The notes under the pieces: generated by a model | Told to the model about the DNA's origin: nothing | The model's input: the letters and a program-made list of their open reading frames with translations, nothing else | Database searches by the model: none | Assembly: GCF_014195485.1 (NCBI RefSeq) | Contig: NZ_JACIBU010000001.1 | Location: forward strand, 1,426,001-1,490,000 | Length of the DNA stretch: 64,000 nucleotides | Direction: 5' to 3' | Source of the DNA: Modestobacter versicolor | GTDB taxonomy: Bacteria > Actinomycetota > Actinomycetes > Mycobacteriales > Geodermatophilaceae | Program-made: the position numbers and the translations under genes | Part shown: positions 36,490 to 44,573 of the stretch, piece by piece | Numbering within the stretch: position 1 is the first letter of the stretch | Layout of the letters: each line of letters starts with the position of its first letter

Positions 36490-37175
36490 CCCTCCCCCGC
36501 CGCGGGCGCGGCCGGCGGGACAACGGCCTGGACGCCGCGCTGTGGTCCCCGGTCCGCGACGTCGACCCGCGGGTCGGCGAGCACCTGCTGGACCTGCTGG
36601 AGGCCGCGGGCATCGCCGCCTACCTCGAGCCCTCCACCGACACCGACGCCTACACCCGCACGGTGTCGCTGCCGAGCCCGCCGTCGGACCGGCTCTACGT
36701 CGACCGGGCCCGGCGGCTGGAGGCCGACGCGCTCGTCGACCAGCACGCCGACGCCCACCCCGCTCCCCCGTCGCCGGCCGCGCCCCGGGGCGAGCGCTCC
36801 GACGCCGACGCCGACGCCGAGTTCGCCCGGATCGTCGCCGCCTTCGAGGCCGAGCACGGCCGCACGGTGGTCTCCGAGGAGCCGCGGGACGACCCGCCAC
36901 CGCCCCCCGCCGAGCCCTCGGTGCTCGACGCGCCGGAGGAGCACTACGAGCCCCCACCGCCCCCGCCGCTGCCGGTGCTCGCCCCCGCCACGGTCTACGC
37001 GCTGCTGCTGCTGGTCGTCGGGGTGCTGCTGGTCTTCCGGCCCGGCACGGTGGGCCTCACCTCCGACGTCGGGCTGGTGCTCGGGGTCGCCTCGGTGGCC
37101 GGTGCGGTGTTCGTGCTGGTGTCCCGGATGCGCGAGCGCTCGATCGACGACGGCGACGACGGCGCGGTCGTCTAG
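36486..37175 (+). CDS. hypothetical protein with two C-terminal membrane helices
   Basis: A 229-residue protein. The N-terminal third (DPRVGEHLLDLLEAAGIAAYLEPS) recalls small domains found in actinobacterial 'DUF308'-annotated proteins; the middle is acidic and proline-rich with two runs of prolines; the C-terminus holds two hydrophobic helices (about residues 168-185 and 193-213). Likely an inner-membrane protein with a long cytoplasmic arm. Function unknown. GTG 36486 overlaps the esterase stop. Confidence 0.65.
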   Translation: MTLPRRGRGRRDNGLDAALWSPVRDVDPRVGEHLLDLLEAAGIAAYLEPSTDTDAYTRTVSLPSPPSDRLYVDRARRLEADALVDQHADAHPAPPSPAAPRGERSDADADAEFARIVAAFEAEHGRTVVSEEPRDDPPPPPAEPSVLDAPEEHYEPPPPPPLPVLAPATVYALLLLVVGVLLVFRPGTVGLTSDVGLVLGVASVAGAVFVLVSRMRERSIDDGDDGAVV

Positions 37176-37180
37176 CCCGA

Positions 37181-37186
37181 TACGGT
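37181..37186 (+). promoter_or_regulatory. TACGGT -10 element, leaderless start
   Basis: TACGGT ends 7 nt before GTG 37194 and argues for that codon over an in-frame GTG at 37185 that overlaps the hexamer. Confidence 0.55.
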
Positions 37187-37193
37187 GCGCGGT

Positions 37194-38432
37194 GTGAGCT
37201 CCCCCACGCGCACGCACTCGACCACCGTCACGCTGACCGGGCACCTGATGGACACCGGGATCCTCGCCCGGGTCCTCGACGACGTCCTGGAGTACGGCGG
37301 CGACTACCGGATCGAGAGCCTGGACCTCGGCCGGCAGCACGAGGACGAGTCGCGGGCGCTGGTCGAGGTGAGCGCCGCCGACGGCGAGCTGCTCGAGCGG
37401 ATCCTGATGCGCGTCCAGGTGCACGGCGCGAACGCGGTCGACCCGGGGACGGCGACCACCCGGCCCGCCCCGGCCGACGGCGTCTTCCCCGAGGACTTCT
37501 ACTCCACGACCAACCTGGAGACCCTGGTCCGGCTGGACCGGGAGTGGCTGCGGGTCGAGCGCCCCGAGATGGACTGCGGGTTGGTCGTGTCCGGCGAGGG
37601 CACCGTGCGCACCGTGCCGGTCAGCGACGTGCGGGCCGGCGACGCGGTGGTCTGCGGCGCGCACGGTGTACGGGTCGAGCTGCCGCCGCAGGCTCCGCGC
37701 GGCGAGGAGGACGACTTCGGGTTCATGTCCTCGTCGGTGTCCAGCGAGAAGCCGCAGGCGCTGCTCGTCCGGCAGATCGCCGAGCGGATGCGCGAGGTGA
37801 AGGCGGCCGGCCAGCGGGTGCTGTGGGTCGGCGGCCCGGCGGTGGTGCACACCGGGGCGGCACCGGCGATGGTGCGGCTGGTGCAGGCCGGCTACGTCGA
37901 CGTGCTGTTCGCCGGCAACGCGCTGGCCACCCACGACATCGAGTCCTCGCTGTTCGGCACCTCGCTCGGCGTCGACCTGGCCAAGGGCTCGGGCGTGCCG
38001 CACGGGCACGAGCACCACATCCGGGCGATCAACACCATCCGGGCGGCGGGGTCGATCGCCGCGGCGGTGGGGTCCGGCGTCCTCACCGGCGGCGTGATGC
38101 ACGCGATGGTGCAGGCCGAGAAGCCGTTCGTGCTGGTCGGCTCGGTGCGCGACGACGGGCCGCTGCCCGACGTCATCACCGACGTGATCGATGGTCAGCG
38201 GGCGATGCGGGCCGAGCTGCACGACGTCGGCTTCGCGATCATGGTGGCCACGATGCTGCACTCGATCGCCACCGGGAACCTGCTGCCGGCGTCCATCCCG
38301 CTGGTCTGCGTGGACATCAACCCGGCCACGGTGACCAAGCTGGCCGACCGGGGCAGCGCCCAGGCGATGGGCATCGTCACCGACATCGGCCTGTTCCTCG
38401 AGCAGCTGGCCCGCGAGCTCGCCCCGGAGTGA
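37194..38432 (+). CDS. LOR/SDH-domain protein (TIGR00300 family), possible ornithine cyclodeaminase
   Basis: A 412-residue protein of the TIGR00300 / LOR-SDH family: TVTLTGHLMDTGILARVLDDV at the start, FPEDFYSTTN, LWVGGPAVVHTG, LFAGNALATHDIESSLFGTSLGVDL, GHEHHIRAINTIRAAGSI, FVLVGSVRDDGPLPDVITD and VDINPATVTKL. Archaeal members and the C-terminal domain of cyanobacterial AgrE convert ornithine to proline with NAD. This stand-alone protein could do the same; without arginine or proline genes nearby this is inference. GTG 37194 follows a TACGGT -10. Confidence 0.85.
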   Translation: MSSPTRTHSTTVTLTGHLMDTGILARVLDDVLEYGGDYRIESLDLGRQHEDESRALVEVSAADGELLERILMRVQVHGANAVDPGTATTRPAPADGVFPEDFYSTTNLETLVRLDREWLRVERPEMDCGLVVSGEGTVRTVPVSDVRAGDAVVCGAHGVRVELPPQAPRGEEDDFGFMSSSVSSEKPQALLVRQIAERMREVKAAGQRVLWVGGPAVVHTGAAPAMVRLVQAGYVDVLFAGNALATHDIESSLFGTSLGVDLAKGSGVPHGHEHHIRAINTIRAAGSIAAAVGSGVLTGGVMHAMVQAEKPFVLVGSVRDDGPLPDVITDVIDGQRAMRAELHDVGFAIMVATMLHSIATGNLLPASIPLVCVDINPATVTKLADRGSAQAMGIVTDIGLFLEQLARELAPE

Positions 38433-38436
38433 GCGA

Positions 38437-39429
38437 TCAGGCGGTGCCCTCCGCGACGGCCTGGCGGACCAGGTCGGCGGCGCCGACCAGCCCGGCCTGC
38501 GCGCTCAGCTCCGCGCCGACCACCCGCGGGCCGGGGCGGAAGCCGCGGCCGGGCAGCGCCCGCTCCAGCCGGTCGCGCGCCGGCGCGAGGATCGTCTCCC
38601 CGAGCACGCTGACGCCACCGCCGATCACGACGACGTCGGGGTCCAGGATCGCGGCCATGTCGGCGATGCCCTGACCCAGCCAGGTGCCGACCTCGCACAG
38701 CAGCTCGATCGCCAGCGGGTCGCCGTCGGCGGCGGCGGTCGCGACGACCTCCCCGGTGATCCGGGCGGCGTCGCCCCCGACCCGGTCGAGCAGGTCGGCG
38801 GCGGCCGCCGGTGAGTGGTCGGCGACCTCGCGGGCGGTGTGCCCGAGCGCGTTGCCGCTGGCGTACTGCTCCCAGCAACCGCGGTTGCCGCAGGCGCAGA
38901 GCCGGCCGTCGGGCACCACGCGCATGTGCCCCCACTCGCCGGCCACCCCGTGCGCGCCGCGCTGCAGCCGGCCGTCGATGACGATGCCGCCACCGATGCC
39001 GGTGCCCAGGGTGATCATCAGCATCAGGCTGCTGCCGCGGGCCGCGCCGTAGCGGTACTCCGCCCAGGCGGCGGCGTCGGCGTCGTTGCCCACCCACAGC
39101 GGTCGCTGCAGCCGGTCGGCGAGCTCCTTGCGCAGCGGCTGGTTGCGCCAGGCCAGGTGCGGGCTGAACAGCACGGTGTCGCCGGTGCGGTCGAACCAGC
39201 CGGCCGCACCGACACCGACCCCGACGAGCTCCCCGCCGTGCCGCTCGGCCAGCTCGTCGACGACGGCGGCGATCGCGTCCTCGGTGGCGCTGACCGACTT
39301 GCCGGGGGTGGCCCGGCGGGCGGTGTCCAGGATGCTGCCGTCGGGGGCGACGACCCCGCCGGCGACCTTGGTGCCGCCGATGTCGATGCCGATGGCGGGC
39401 AGCTGGGTGACGTCCACGGGGGCGGTCAC
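38437..39429 (-). CDS. glk: ROK-family glucokinase
   Basis: A 330-residue sugar kinase: ATP loop IGIDIGGTK (residues 13-21), VGNDADAAAWAEYRYG (catalytic Asp), LGTGIGGG, HGVAGEWGHM and the ROK zinc site CACGNRGCWEQYASG. It phosphorylates glucose with ATP; Streptomyces glkA lies in a similar neighbourhood with SRPBCC and ATPase genes. GTG 39429 overlaps the stop of the next upstream gene; the whole string SRPBCC - ArsA-like - small protein - glk reads as one operon. Confidence 0.93.
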   Translation of the reverse strand: MTAPVDVTQLPAIGIDIGGTKVAGGVVAPDGSILDTARRATPGKSVSATEDAIAAVVDELAERHGGELVGVGVGAAGWFDRTGDTVLFSPHLAWRNQPLRKELADRLQRPLWVGNDADAAAWAEYRYGAARGSSLMLMITLGTGIGGGIVIDGRLQRGAHGVAGEWGHMRVVPDGRLCACGNRGCWEQYASGNALGHTAREVADHSPAAAADLLDRVGGDAARITGEVVATAAADGDPLAIELLCEVGTWLGQGIADMAAILDPDVVVIGGGVSVLGETILAPARDRLERALPGRGFRPGPRVVGAELSAQAGLVGAADLVRQAVAEGTA

Positions 39430-39845
39430 GCGACGTCGATCCGCTGGACGGCGGGGGCGGGGGCCGGGTGGGGCACGGTCTCCTCCGGAGGGGTGCTCGG
39501 CTCGGGTGCGGGGGCGCCGGTGCCGGCGTCGCTGCCGTCCGGGGTGGTGCGCGTCGTGGTGCCCGCGGTGGTCCGCAGGGCGTCGGCGGCGCCGGCCAGC
39601 ACGTCGGCCAGCGCCTCCAGCAGGTCGGGCCGCCGGCCGCGCAGCGCGGCGAGGCCGGCGCACAGCGGGCAGGAACGGCACTCCGCGGCCTGCTCGCCGG
39701 CCTGCTCGCCGGCCTGCTCGGCCGGGGCGGGCCGGGCGGCGCCGAGCAGCCCGCCCAGGGCGTCGGTCAGCCCGGGGTGCTCGGTGGCCAGCCCCGCGGC
39801 GAACCGCCGGGCCTGCTCGACCCAGTCGGGTCCGGGGGCGGTCAC
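39426..39845 (-). CDS. DUF5304-like hypothetical protein with CxxC
   Basis: A 139-residue protein: helical N-terminus WVEQARRFAAGLATEHPGL, an EQAG repeat (three copies), then CRSCPLCAG (about residues 58-66) and a helical segment LEALADVLAGAADALRT, ending in a Pro/Thr/Ala-rich tail. The CxxCxxC cluster could bind zinc. Similar short proteins accompany glucokinase and ArsA-like genes in actinomycetes (I recall DUF5304). Function unknown. Both ends overlap neighbours by GTGA. Confidence 0.7.
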   Translation of the reverse strand: MTAPGPDWVEQARRFAAGLATEHPGLTDALGGLLGAARPAPAEQAGEQAGEQAAECRSCPLCAGLAALRGRRPDLLEALADVLAGAADALRTTAGTTTRTTPDGSDAGTGAPAPEPSTPPEETVPHPAPAPAVQRIDVA

Positions 39846-40990
39846 GCCCGGCTCCCCTGCGCCTCGAGGAGACCGGCCGGCCACTGCTCGGGGTCGGGGG
39901 TGAACCGCACCTCCAGCGTCGCCGCCGCGGTGCCGGGCGAGGTCAGCGCGCCGCCGGAGACCGTGCAGCGGCGCAGCAGGGCGTCCAGCGGCAGCGAGCG
40001 GCGCACCCCGGCGGCGGTCAGCACCAGGTCGTCCTCCCAGCGGGTCAGCTCGACCTGCCCGGTGCCGGCGAAGGGCAGCGGGACGTCGAGGACCCAGCCG
40101 CCGTCGACCCGGCGAGAGCCCGCACCGGCGGGTGCCTGCGCGGCGACGTCGGGGACGGCGGCGTCCAGCGCCGCCAGCTCGGCGACCGAGGACGGCGCGG
40201 CGGCGGCCTCGGCCACCTCCCGGACCGGGCCGGCGACGTCCTGCAGCCGGCGCAGCGCGTCGGCCTGGACGGCGGCGCGGCGGGCCCACCACTCCCCCGG
40301 GCCGTCGGGCAGCACCCGGGACACGGTCACCGAGGCGATCCGCTGGCCGAGCACCCCGAGCGCGGTGGCGCACTCCTCGAGCCGGTCGGCGGCGTCGGCC
40401 TCGGGGCGCGCCACCAGGTGCACGGCGGTGCGGGCCGGGTCGGCCAGCGGCGCGTCCTCCAGCAGCTGCTCCACCCCGGCCGCGCCGGCGAGCAGGCCCG
40501 CGGCCACCCCGGGCCGCCCGGGTGTCGCGGCGGCCCGCAGCGTGGCGAGCACCCGCAGCCGGGTGGGCGCCACCTGGGCCAGCCACCAGCGCAGCGCACC
40601 CGGCAGGGCCAGCAGGGCGGTGGCGGTCGGCGTCGGGCCGGCGTCCAGCACCACGACGTCGACGTCACCGGACCGGGCGTGCCCGGCCAGCGCGGCGAGC
40701 ACGGCGAACTCGGCGACGCCGGGCACCGGGACGACGGAGGCGGCCGGCGGGACGGTGAGCACCGGCACCGCGGCGGACAGCGCCTCCGCGTGCCGGGCCC
40801 ACAGCTGCTCGAGCGCGGGCTGGGCGGTGACGACGTCGACCCGCACGGCCTCGGGCAGGCCGGGGGTGGCCGGCGGCCGGGTGGTGAGCAGGACGCAGCG
40901 CGAGCCGGCGGCGGTCAGCCCGAGCGCGGTGGCCGCGGCCACCGTGGAGCTGCCGGCGCCGCCCGGCCCGGTGACGAGGAGGGTCTGCAC
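39842..40990 (-). CDS. ArsA/MinD-like ATPase homologue with altered P-loop
   Basis: A 382-residue protein that follows the ArsA/Get3 fold: N-terminal VQTLLVTGPGGAGSSTVAAA, VVLDAGPTPTATALLALPGAL, SVTVSRVLPDGPG and a C-terminal domain LPFAGTGQVELTRWEDDLVL like that of ArsA-family homologues. The deviant Walker A reads GPGGAGSST where ArsA proteins have GKGGVGKT: both lysines are missing, so ATP hydrolysis is doubtful. It corresponds in place to Rv2184c. Start GTG 40990 is one base from the SRPBCC stop. Confidence 0.8.
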   Translation of the reverse strand: MQTLLVTGPGGAGSSTVAAATALGLTAAGSRCVLLTTRPPATPGLPEAVRVDVVTAQPALEQLWARHAEALSAAVPVLTVPPAASVVPVPGVAEFAVLAALAGHARSGDVDVVVLDAGPTPTATALLALPGALRWWLAQVAPTRLRVLATLRAAATPGRPGVAAGLLAGAAGVEQLLEDAPLADPARTAVHLVARPEADAADRLEECATALGVLGQRIASVTVSRVLPDGPGEWWARRAAVQADALRRLQDVAGPVREVAEAAAAPSSVAELAALDAAVPDVAAQAPAGAGSRRVDGGWVLDVPLPFAGTGQVELTRWEDDLVLTAAGVRRSLPLDALLRRCTVSGGALTSPGTAAATLEVRFTPDPEQWPAGLLEAQGSRA

Positions 40991-40991
40991 C

Positions 40992-41423
40992 TCAGGCCTC
41001 GACGCGCTTCTTGAGCTCCTTGAGCGCGGTGTCGAGGATGACCTTCTCCGCCTTGCGCTTGATGAGCCCGAGCATCGGGATCGACAGGTCGATGGTGATC
41101 GAGTAGGTGACCGTGGTGGAGCCGCCGGACTCGACGAGCACGTAGGAGCCGTCCTGGCGCTTCTGCATCTGGCCCTGCACCAGGGTCCAGTCGACCCGGC
41201 GGTCGCCGTCCCAGGTGTAGGCCAGGACGTAGTCGTCCTTGACCGCACCGGCGTCCAGGACGAAGTGCACCCGGCTGGCCCGCCCGTCCGGGCCGGTCTC
41301 CAGCACCTCCACCTGCTTGGCGGCCGACACCCACGTGGGGTAGGCGGGGAAGTCGGCGATGACGGCCATGACCTGGGCCGCGGGGGCATCGACGACGATC
41401 GACTGGGTGGACTGGTCCGCCAT
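40992..41423 (-). CDS. SRPBCC family protein (Rv2185c-like)
   Basis: A 143-residue START/polyketide-cyclase-like protein: SIVVDAPAAQVMAVIADFPAYPTWV (beta strand then two helices), YTWDGDRRVDWTLVQG, VTYSITIDLSIPMLGLIKRKAEKVI and a C-terminal helix ELKKRVEA. Such folds bind lipids or other hydrophobic ligands in a central cavity. It matches Rv2185c in size and position. ATG 41423 is fixed by TACCCT seven bases upstream and opens the operon leading to glk. Confidence 0.9.
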   Translation of the reverse strand: MADQSTQSIVVDAPAAQVMAVIADFPAYPTWVSAAKQVEVLETGPDGRASRVHFVLDAGAVKDDYVLAYTWDGDRRVDWTLVQGQMQKRQDGSYVLVESGGSTTVTYSITIDLSIPMLGLIKRKAEKVILDTALKELKKRVEA

Positions 41424-41430
41424 GGGCCGC

Positions 41431-41436
41431 AGGGTA
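41431..41436 (-). promoter_or_regulatory. TACCCT -10 element, leaderless start
   Basis: Minus-strand TACCCT ends 7 nt before ATG 41423; it should drive the SRPBCC - ArsA-like - DUF5304-like - glk operon. Confidence 0.55.
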
Positions 41437-41526
41437 GTCGCTCGGCCCCTCCCACCTGGCCGGTCTCCACGACCGGCTGCCCCGGCCGGGTGGGCGTTCG
41501 GCTACTGCCCGGTACGCGGTGCGGGA

Positions 41527-41532
41527 TAGATT
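41527..41532 (+). promoter_or_regulatory. TAGATT -10 candidate of fadD15
   Basis: TAGATT lies 72 nt before GTG 41605, in the 181-base divergent gap. It would give a leader of about 65 nt carrying AGAGAGGA before the start. No clear -35. Confidence 0.35.
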
Positions 41533-41604
41533 GATCGAACCGACCCCACGTCCGGGGCCCGGGGGCGACGGCGCCTTCGACCGGGCGGGGCAGAGAGGAC
41601 CGGC

Positions 41605-43455
41605 GTGCGCGAGCTGAGCGTTCCCCCCACCGCCACCGTGGGGCCCGACGACGCCCTGACGGACATGGTCGCCCGCAACGCGGCGGAGCACCCGCACGAC
41701 GTCGGGCTGCGGATCCAGCGCGGCGGCACCTGGGAGGACGTCACCTACTCGGCGTTCGCCACCCAGGTGGCCGGCGTCGCCAAGGGCCTGGTGGCCGGTG
41801 GCGTCCAGCCCGGCGACCGGGTCGGGCTGCTGGCCAAGACCCGCTACGAGTGGACCGTCCTGGACTTCGCGATCTGGACCGCCGGCGCCGTCGTCGTCCC
41901 GATCTACGAGACCTCCAGCGCCGACCAGATCGCCTGGATCCTCTCCGACTCCGGCGCCCGGGCGCTGGTCGTGGAGAACGCCGAGCACGCCGCAGCGGTC
42001 GACTCCGTGCGCGACGGGGCGCCCGAGCTCGGGCCGGTCTGGGTGATCGACGACGGCGGGCTGGACACCCTCACCGCCGCCGGCGCCGACGTGCCCGACA
42101 GCGAGCTGGCCGCCCGCCGGGCCACGCTGACCTCCGCCAGCCTCGCGACGCTGATCTACACCAGCGGGACGACGGGGCGGCCCAAGGGCTGCGAGCTCAC
42201 CCACGCCAACTTCCTGTTCGAGATCCGCAACGGCATGAGCCTGCTCGGCGACTACCTCGACGAGAAGGGCTCGCTGCTGCTGTTCATCCCGCTGGCGCAC
42301 GTGCTGGCCCGGGTGCTGCAGGTCGGGGCGATCAACACCCGCACCGTCATCGGGCACACCCCCGACGTCAAGGACCTGGTCGGCGACCTCGGCCGCTTCC
42401 AGCCGTCGTTCGTGCTGGCCGTGCCGCGGGTGTTCGAGAAGGTCTACAACAGCGCCAAGGCCACCGCCGACGAGGGCGGGAAGGGCAGGATCTTCGACCG
42501 CGCCGCCCAGGTCGCCGTCGACTGGTCGAAGGCCCAGGACACCGGTGGCCCCGGGCTGCTGCTGCGGGCCCAGCACGCGCTGTTCGACAAGCTCGTCTAC
42601 AGCAAGCTGCGCGCCGCCCTCGGTGGCCGCTGCCGCGCCGCGATCTCCGGCGGTGCGCCGCTCGGCGAGCGGCTCGGCCACTTCTTCCGCGGCATGGGCG
42701 TCACCGTCTTCGAGGGCTACGGCCTCACCGAGACCACCGCGGCCGCCGCCGTCAACCACGACGCCGCGCTCCGGATCGGCACGGTCGGCCGTCCGCTGCC
42801 CGGCGTCGACGCGGCCATCGCCGACGACGGCGAGGTGCTGCTGCGCGGCGGGATCGTGATGCGCGGCTACTGGAGGAACGAGCAGGCCACCCGGGAGGCC
42901 ATCGACGCCGACGGCTGGTTCCACACCGGCGACATCGGCGAGCTCGACACCCAGGGCTTCCTGAAGATCACCGGCCGCAAGAAGGAGATCCTGGTGACCG
43001 CCGGGGGCAAGAACGTCGCCCCCGCGGTGCTCGAGGACCGGCTGCGGGCGCACAAGCTGATCAGCCAGTGCATCGTCGTCGGCGACCAGCGGCCCTACAT
43101 CGCCGCGCTGATCACCCTGGACGCCGAGGCCCTGCCGGCCTGGCTGAAGAGCAGGGGCAAGCCGGAGTCGACGACCGCGGCGGAGCTGCGCGAGGACGCC
43201 GAGCTGCTCGCCGAGCTCGACGCCGCCGTGGCCGAGGCCAACAAGGCGGTCTCGCACGCCGAGGCGATCAAAAAGTTCCGGGTGCTGGCCGACGACTTCA
43301 CCGAGGACAACGGCACGCTCACGCCGAGCCTGAAGCTCAAGCGGGCCGTGGTCATGAAGGAGTTCGGCGACGAGGTGGAGGCCCTGTACCAGAAGGACCC
43401 TGCTGCCCCCCGCCCCTCGCAGGCTCGCGGCGGGACCCTGCAGCAGGGCCGTTAG
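41605..43455 (+). CDS. fadD15: long-chain fatty acid-CoA ligase (FadD15-like)
   Basis: A 616-residue AMP-forming acyl-CoA synthetase: P-loop YTSGTTGRPKGCELTH (about residues 184-199), FIPLAHVLAR, AVPRVFEKVY, GYGLTETTAA (about 372-381), TGDIGELDTQGFLKITGRKK and KNVAPAVLED. It activates long-chain fatty acids. GTG 41605 follows GAGAGGA. The last 20 or so residues (from DPAAPRP to the stop) are encoded by palindromic repeat copy B, so the natural C-terminus was probably near ALYQK. Its stop overlaps the PimB' stop on the other strand. Confidence 0.94.
   Translation: MRELSVPPTATVGPDDALTDMVARNAAEHPHDVGLRIQRGGTWEDVTYSAFATQVAGVAKGLVAGGVQPGDRVGLLAKTRYEWTVLDFAIWTAGAVVVPIYETSSADQIAWILSDSGARALVVENAEHAAAVDSVRDGAPELGPVWVIDDGGLDTLTAAGADVPDSELAARRATLTSASLATLIYTSGTTGRPKGCELTHANFLFEIRNGMSLLGDYLDEKGSLLLFIPLAHVLARVLQVGAINTRTVIGHTPDVKDLVGDLGRFQPSFVLAVPRVFEKVYNSAKATADEGGKGRIFDRAAQVAVDWSKAQDTGGPGLLLRAQHALFDKLVYSKLRAALGGRCRAAISGGAPLGERLGHFFRGMGVTVFEGYGLTETTAAAAVNHDAALRIGTVGRPLPGVDAAIADDGEVLLRGGIVMRGYWRNEQATREAIDADGWFHTGDIGELDTQGFLKITGRKKEILVTAGGKNVAPAVLEDRLRAHKLISQCIVVGDQRPYIAALITLDAEALPAWLKSRGKPESTTAAELREDAELLAELDAAVAEANKAVSHAEAIKKFRVLADDFTEDNGTLTPSLKLKRAVVMKEFGDEVEALYQKDPAAPRPSQARGGTLQQGR
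43396..43450. repeat. palindromic repeat, copy B, inside the fadD15 3' end
   Basis: Arms CCCTGCTGC (43398-43406) and GCAGCAGGG (43440-43448) pair perfectly around a core CCCCTCGCAGGCTCGCGGCG-GGACCCT that nearly matches copy A (567-622). The element is read as the last codons of fadD15 and ends 3 bases before the stop codon. The arms differ from those of copies A and C but keep pairing. Confidence 0.65.
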
Positions 43456-44573
43456 GGGCTCAACACCTGGGCGAAGGTCCCGGCGATCGTCGTCCAGGAC
43501 CAGCGCTGCTCGACCCAGGCCCGGCCCGCGGCCCCCATCGCGCGGGCCCGGGCCGGGTCGTCGAGGAGGTCGGCCAGCACCGCGGCGACGGCGGCCGGTG
43601 ACCGCGGGTCGACCACGTGCCCGGTGACGCCCTCCTGGACCGTCTCGGGCGCGCCGCCCGAGGTGCCGGCGACCACCGGCAGCCCGCACGCGGCCGCCTC
43701 CAGGAACACCATCCCCAGGCCCTCGACGTCCAGCCCGCCGCGGCGGGTGCGGCAGGGCATCGCGAAGACGTCGCCGGCGGCGTAGTGCGCGGGCAGGTCC
43801 TCGGACGGCACGCCACCGGTCAGGACGACGGAGTGGCCGAGCCCCTGCGACTCCACCGTCCGGCGCAGCGAGCCCTCCAGCGGTCCCCCGCCGACCAGCA
43901 GCAGCCGGGCGCGCGGGTGGCGGGCCAGCACCTGCGACCAGCCACGCACCAGCGTGTCCTGCCCCTTGCGCGGCACCAGCCGGGAGACGCAGACGACGAC
44001 CGGGGCGTCGTCCAGCCCGTACCGCTCCCGGACCGCGGTGCCGTCGGCGTCCGGGGTGAACCGGTCGACGTCCACGCCCGGCGAGAGCTGGACGAGCTCC
44101 GTGCGGCCGCCGAGCGCCGGCGCCAGCCGGCCGTGGGTGTACCGGCTGATGTAGGTCAGCACGTCCAGCCCGCCGGCGATCCGCTGCAGCAGCTGGCGCG
44201 CGGCGGGCAGCGCCACCCAGCCGGTCTCGTGCCCGTGCGTGGCCCCGACCAGCCGCTCCACCCCGGCCCGGCGCAGGCCCGGGGCGAGCAGCCCCAGCGG
44301 TGCGGCGGCCCCGAAGAACACCGTGCGGCACTCGTGCTCGCGGGCCAGCCGGGCAGCGGTGCGGGCGGCGCCCGGCGTGGGCAGCAGCATGCCGGTGGGC
44401 GCCCGCACGACCTCATAGGGCAGCGCGGCGTCGTGCTCGGCGCTGCCGGGGTGGTCGGAGGCGAGCACGACCAGCGACCCCGGCGGGCGGGTGGCGAGCA
44501 GCGCGGCCACGAAGGTCTGGATGCCGCCCTGCCGGGGCGGGAAGTCGTTGGTGACGACGAGCGTGCGGCTCAT
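43452..44573 (-). CDS. pimB: glycosyltransferase family 4, PimB'-like mannosyltransferase
   Basis: A 373-residue GT-B enzyme: VVTNDFPPRQGGIQTFV at the N-terminus, ATHGHETGWVALP, YISRYTHGRLAPAL, VVCVSRLVPRKGQDTLV (donor site) and the E-x7-E motif in DVEGLGMVFLEAA. It matches PimB' (Rv2188c), which adds the second mannose to phosphatidylinositol monomannoside on the inner membrane face. ATG 44573 overlaps the stop of the M48 protease gene (ATGA). Its own stop overlaps that of fadD15. Confidence 0.9.
   Translation of the reverse strand: MSRTLVVTNDFPPRQGGIQTFVAALLATRPPGSLVVLASDHPGSAEHDAALPYEVVRAPTGMLLPTPGAARTAARLAREHECRTVFFGAAAPLGLLAPGLRRAGVERLVGATHGHETGWVALPAARQLLQRIAGGLDVLTYISRYTHGRLAPALGGRTELVQLSPGVDVDRFTPDADGTAVRERYGLDDAPVVVCVSRLVPRKGQDTLVRGWSQVLARHPRARLLLVGGGPLEGSLRRTVESQGLGHSVVLTGGVPSEDLPAHYAAGDVFAMPCRTRRGGLDVEGLGMVFLEAAACGLPVVAGTSGGAPETVQEGVTGHVVDPRSPAAVAAVLADLLDDPARARAMGAAGRAWVEQRWSWTTIAGTFAQVLSP

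Noticed and set aside
40915-44331. 1138-codon open frame on the minus strand across the SRPBCC and fadD15 genes
   Set aside because: It is antisense to fadD15, which has a full acyl-CoA synthetase match. Its residues are low-complexity Gly/Ala/Arg/Asp typical of wrong-frame reading at high GC.
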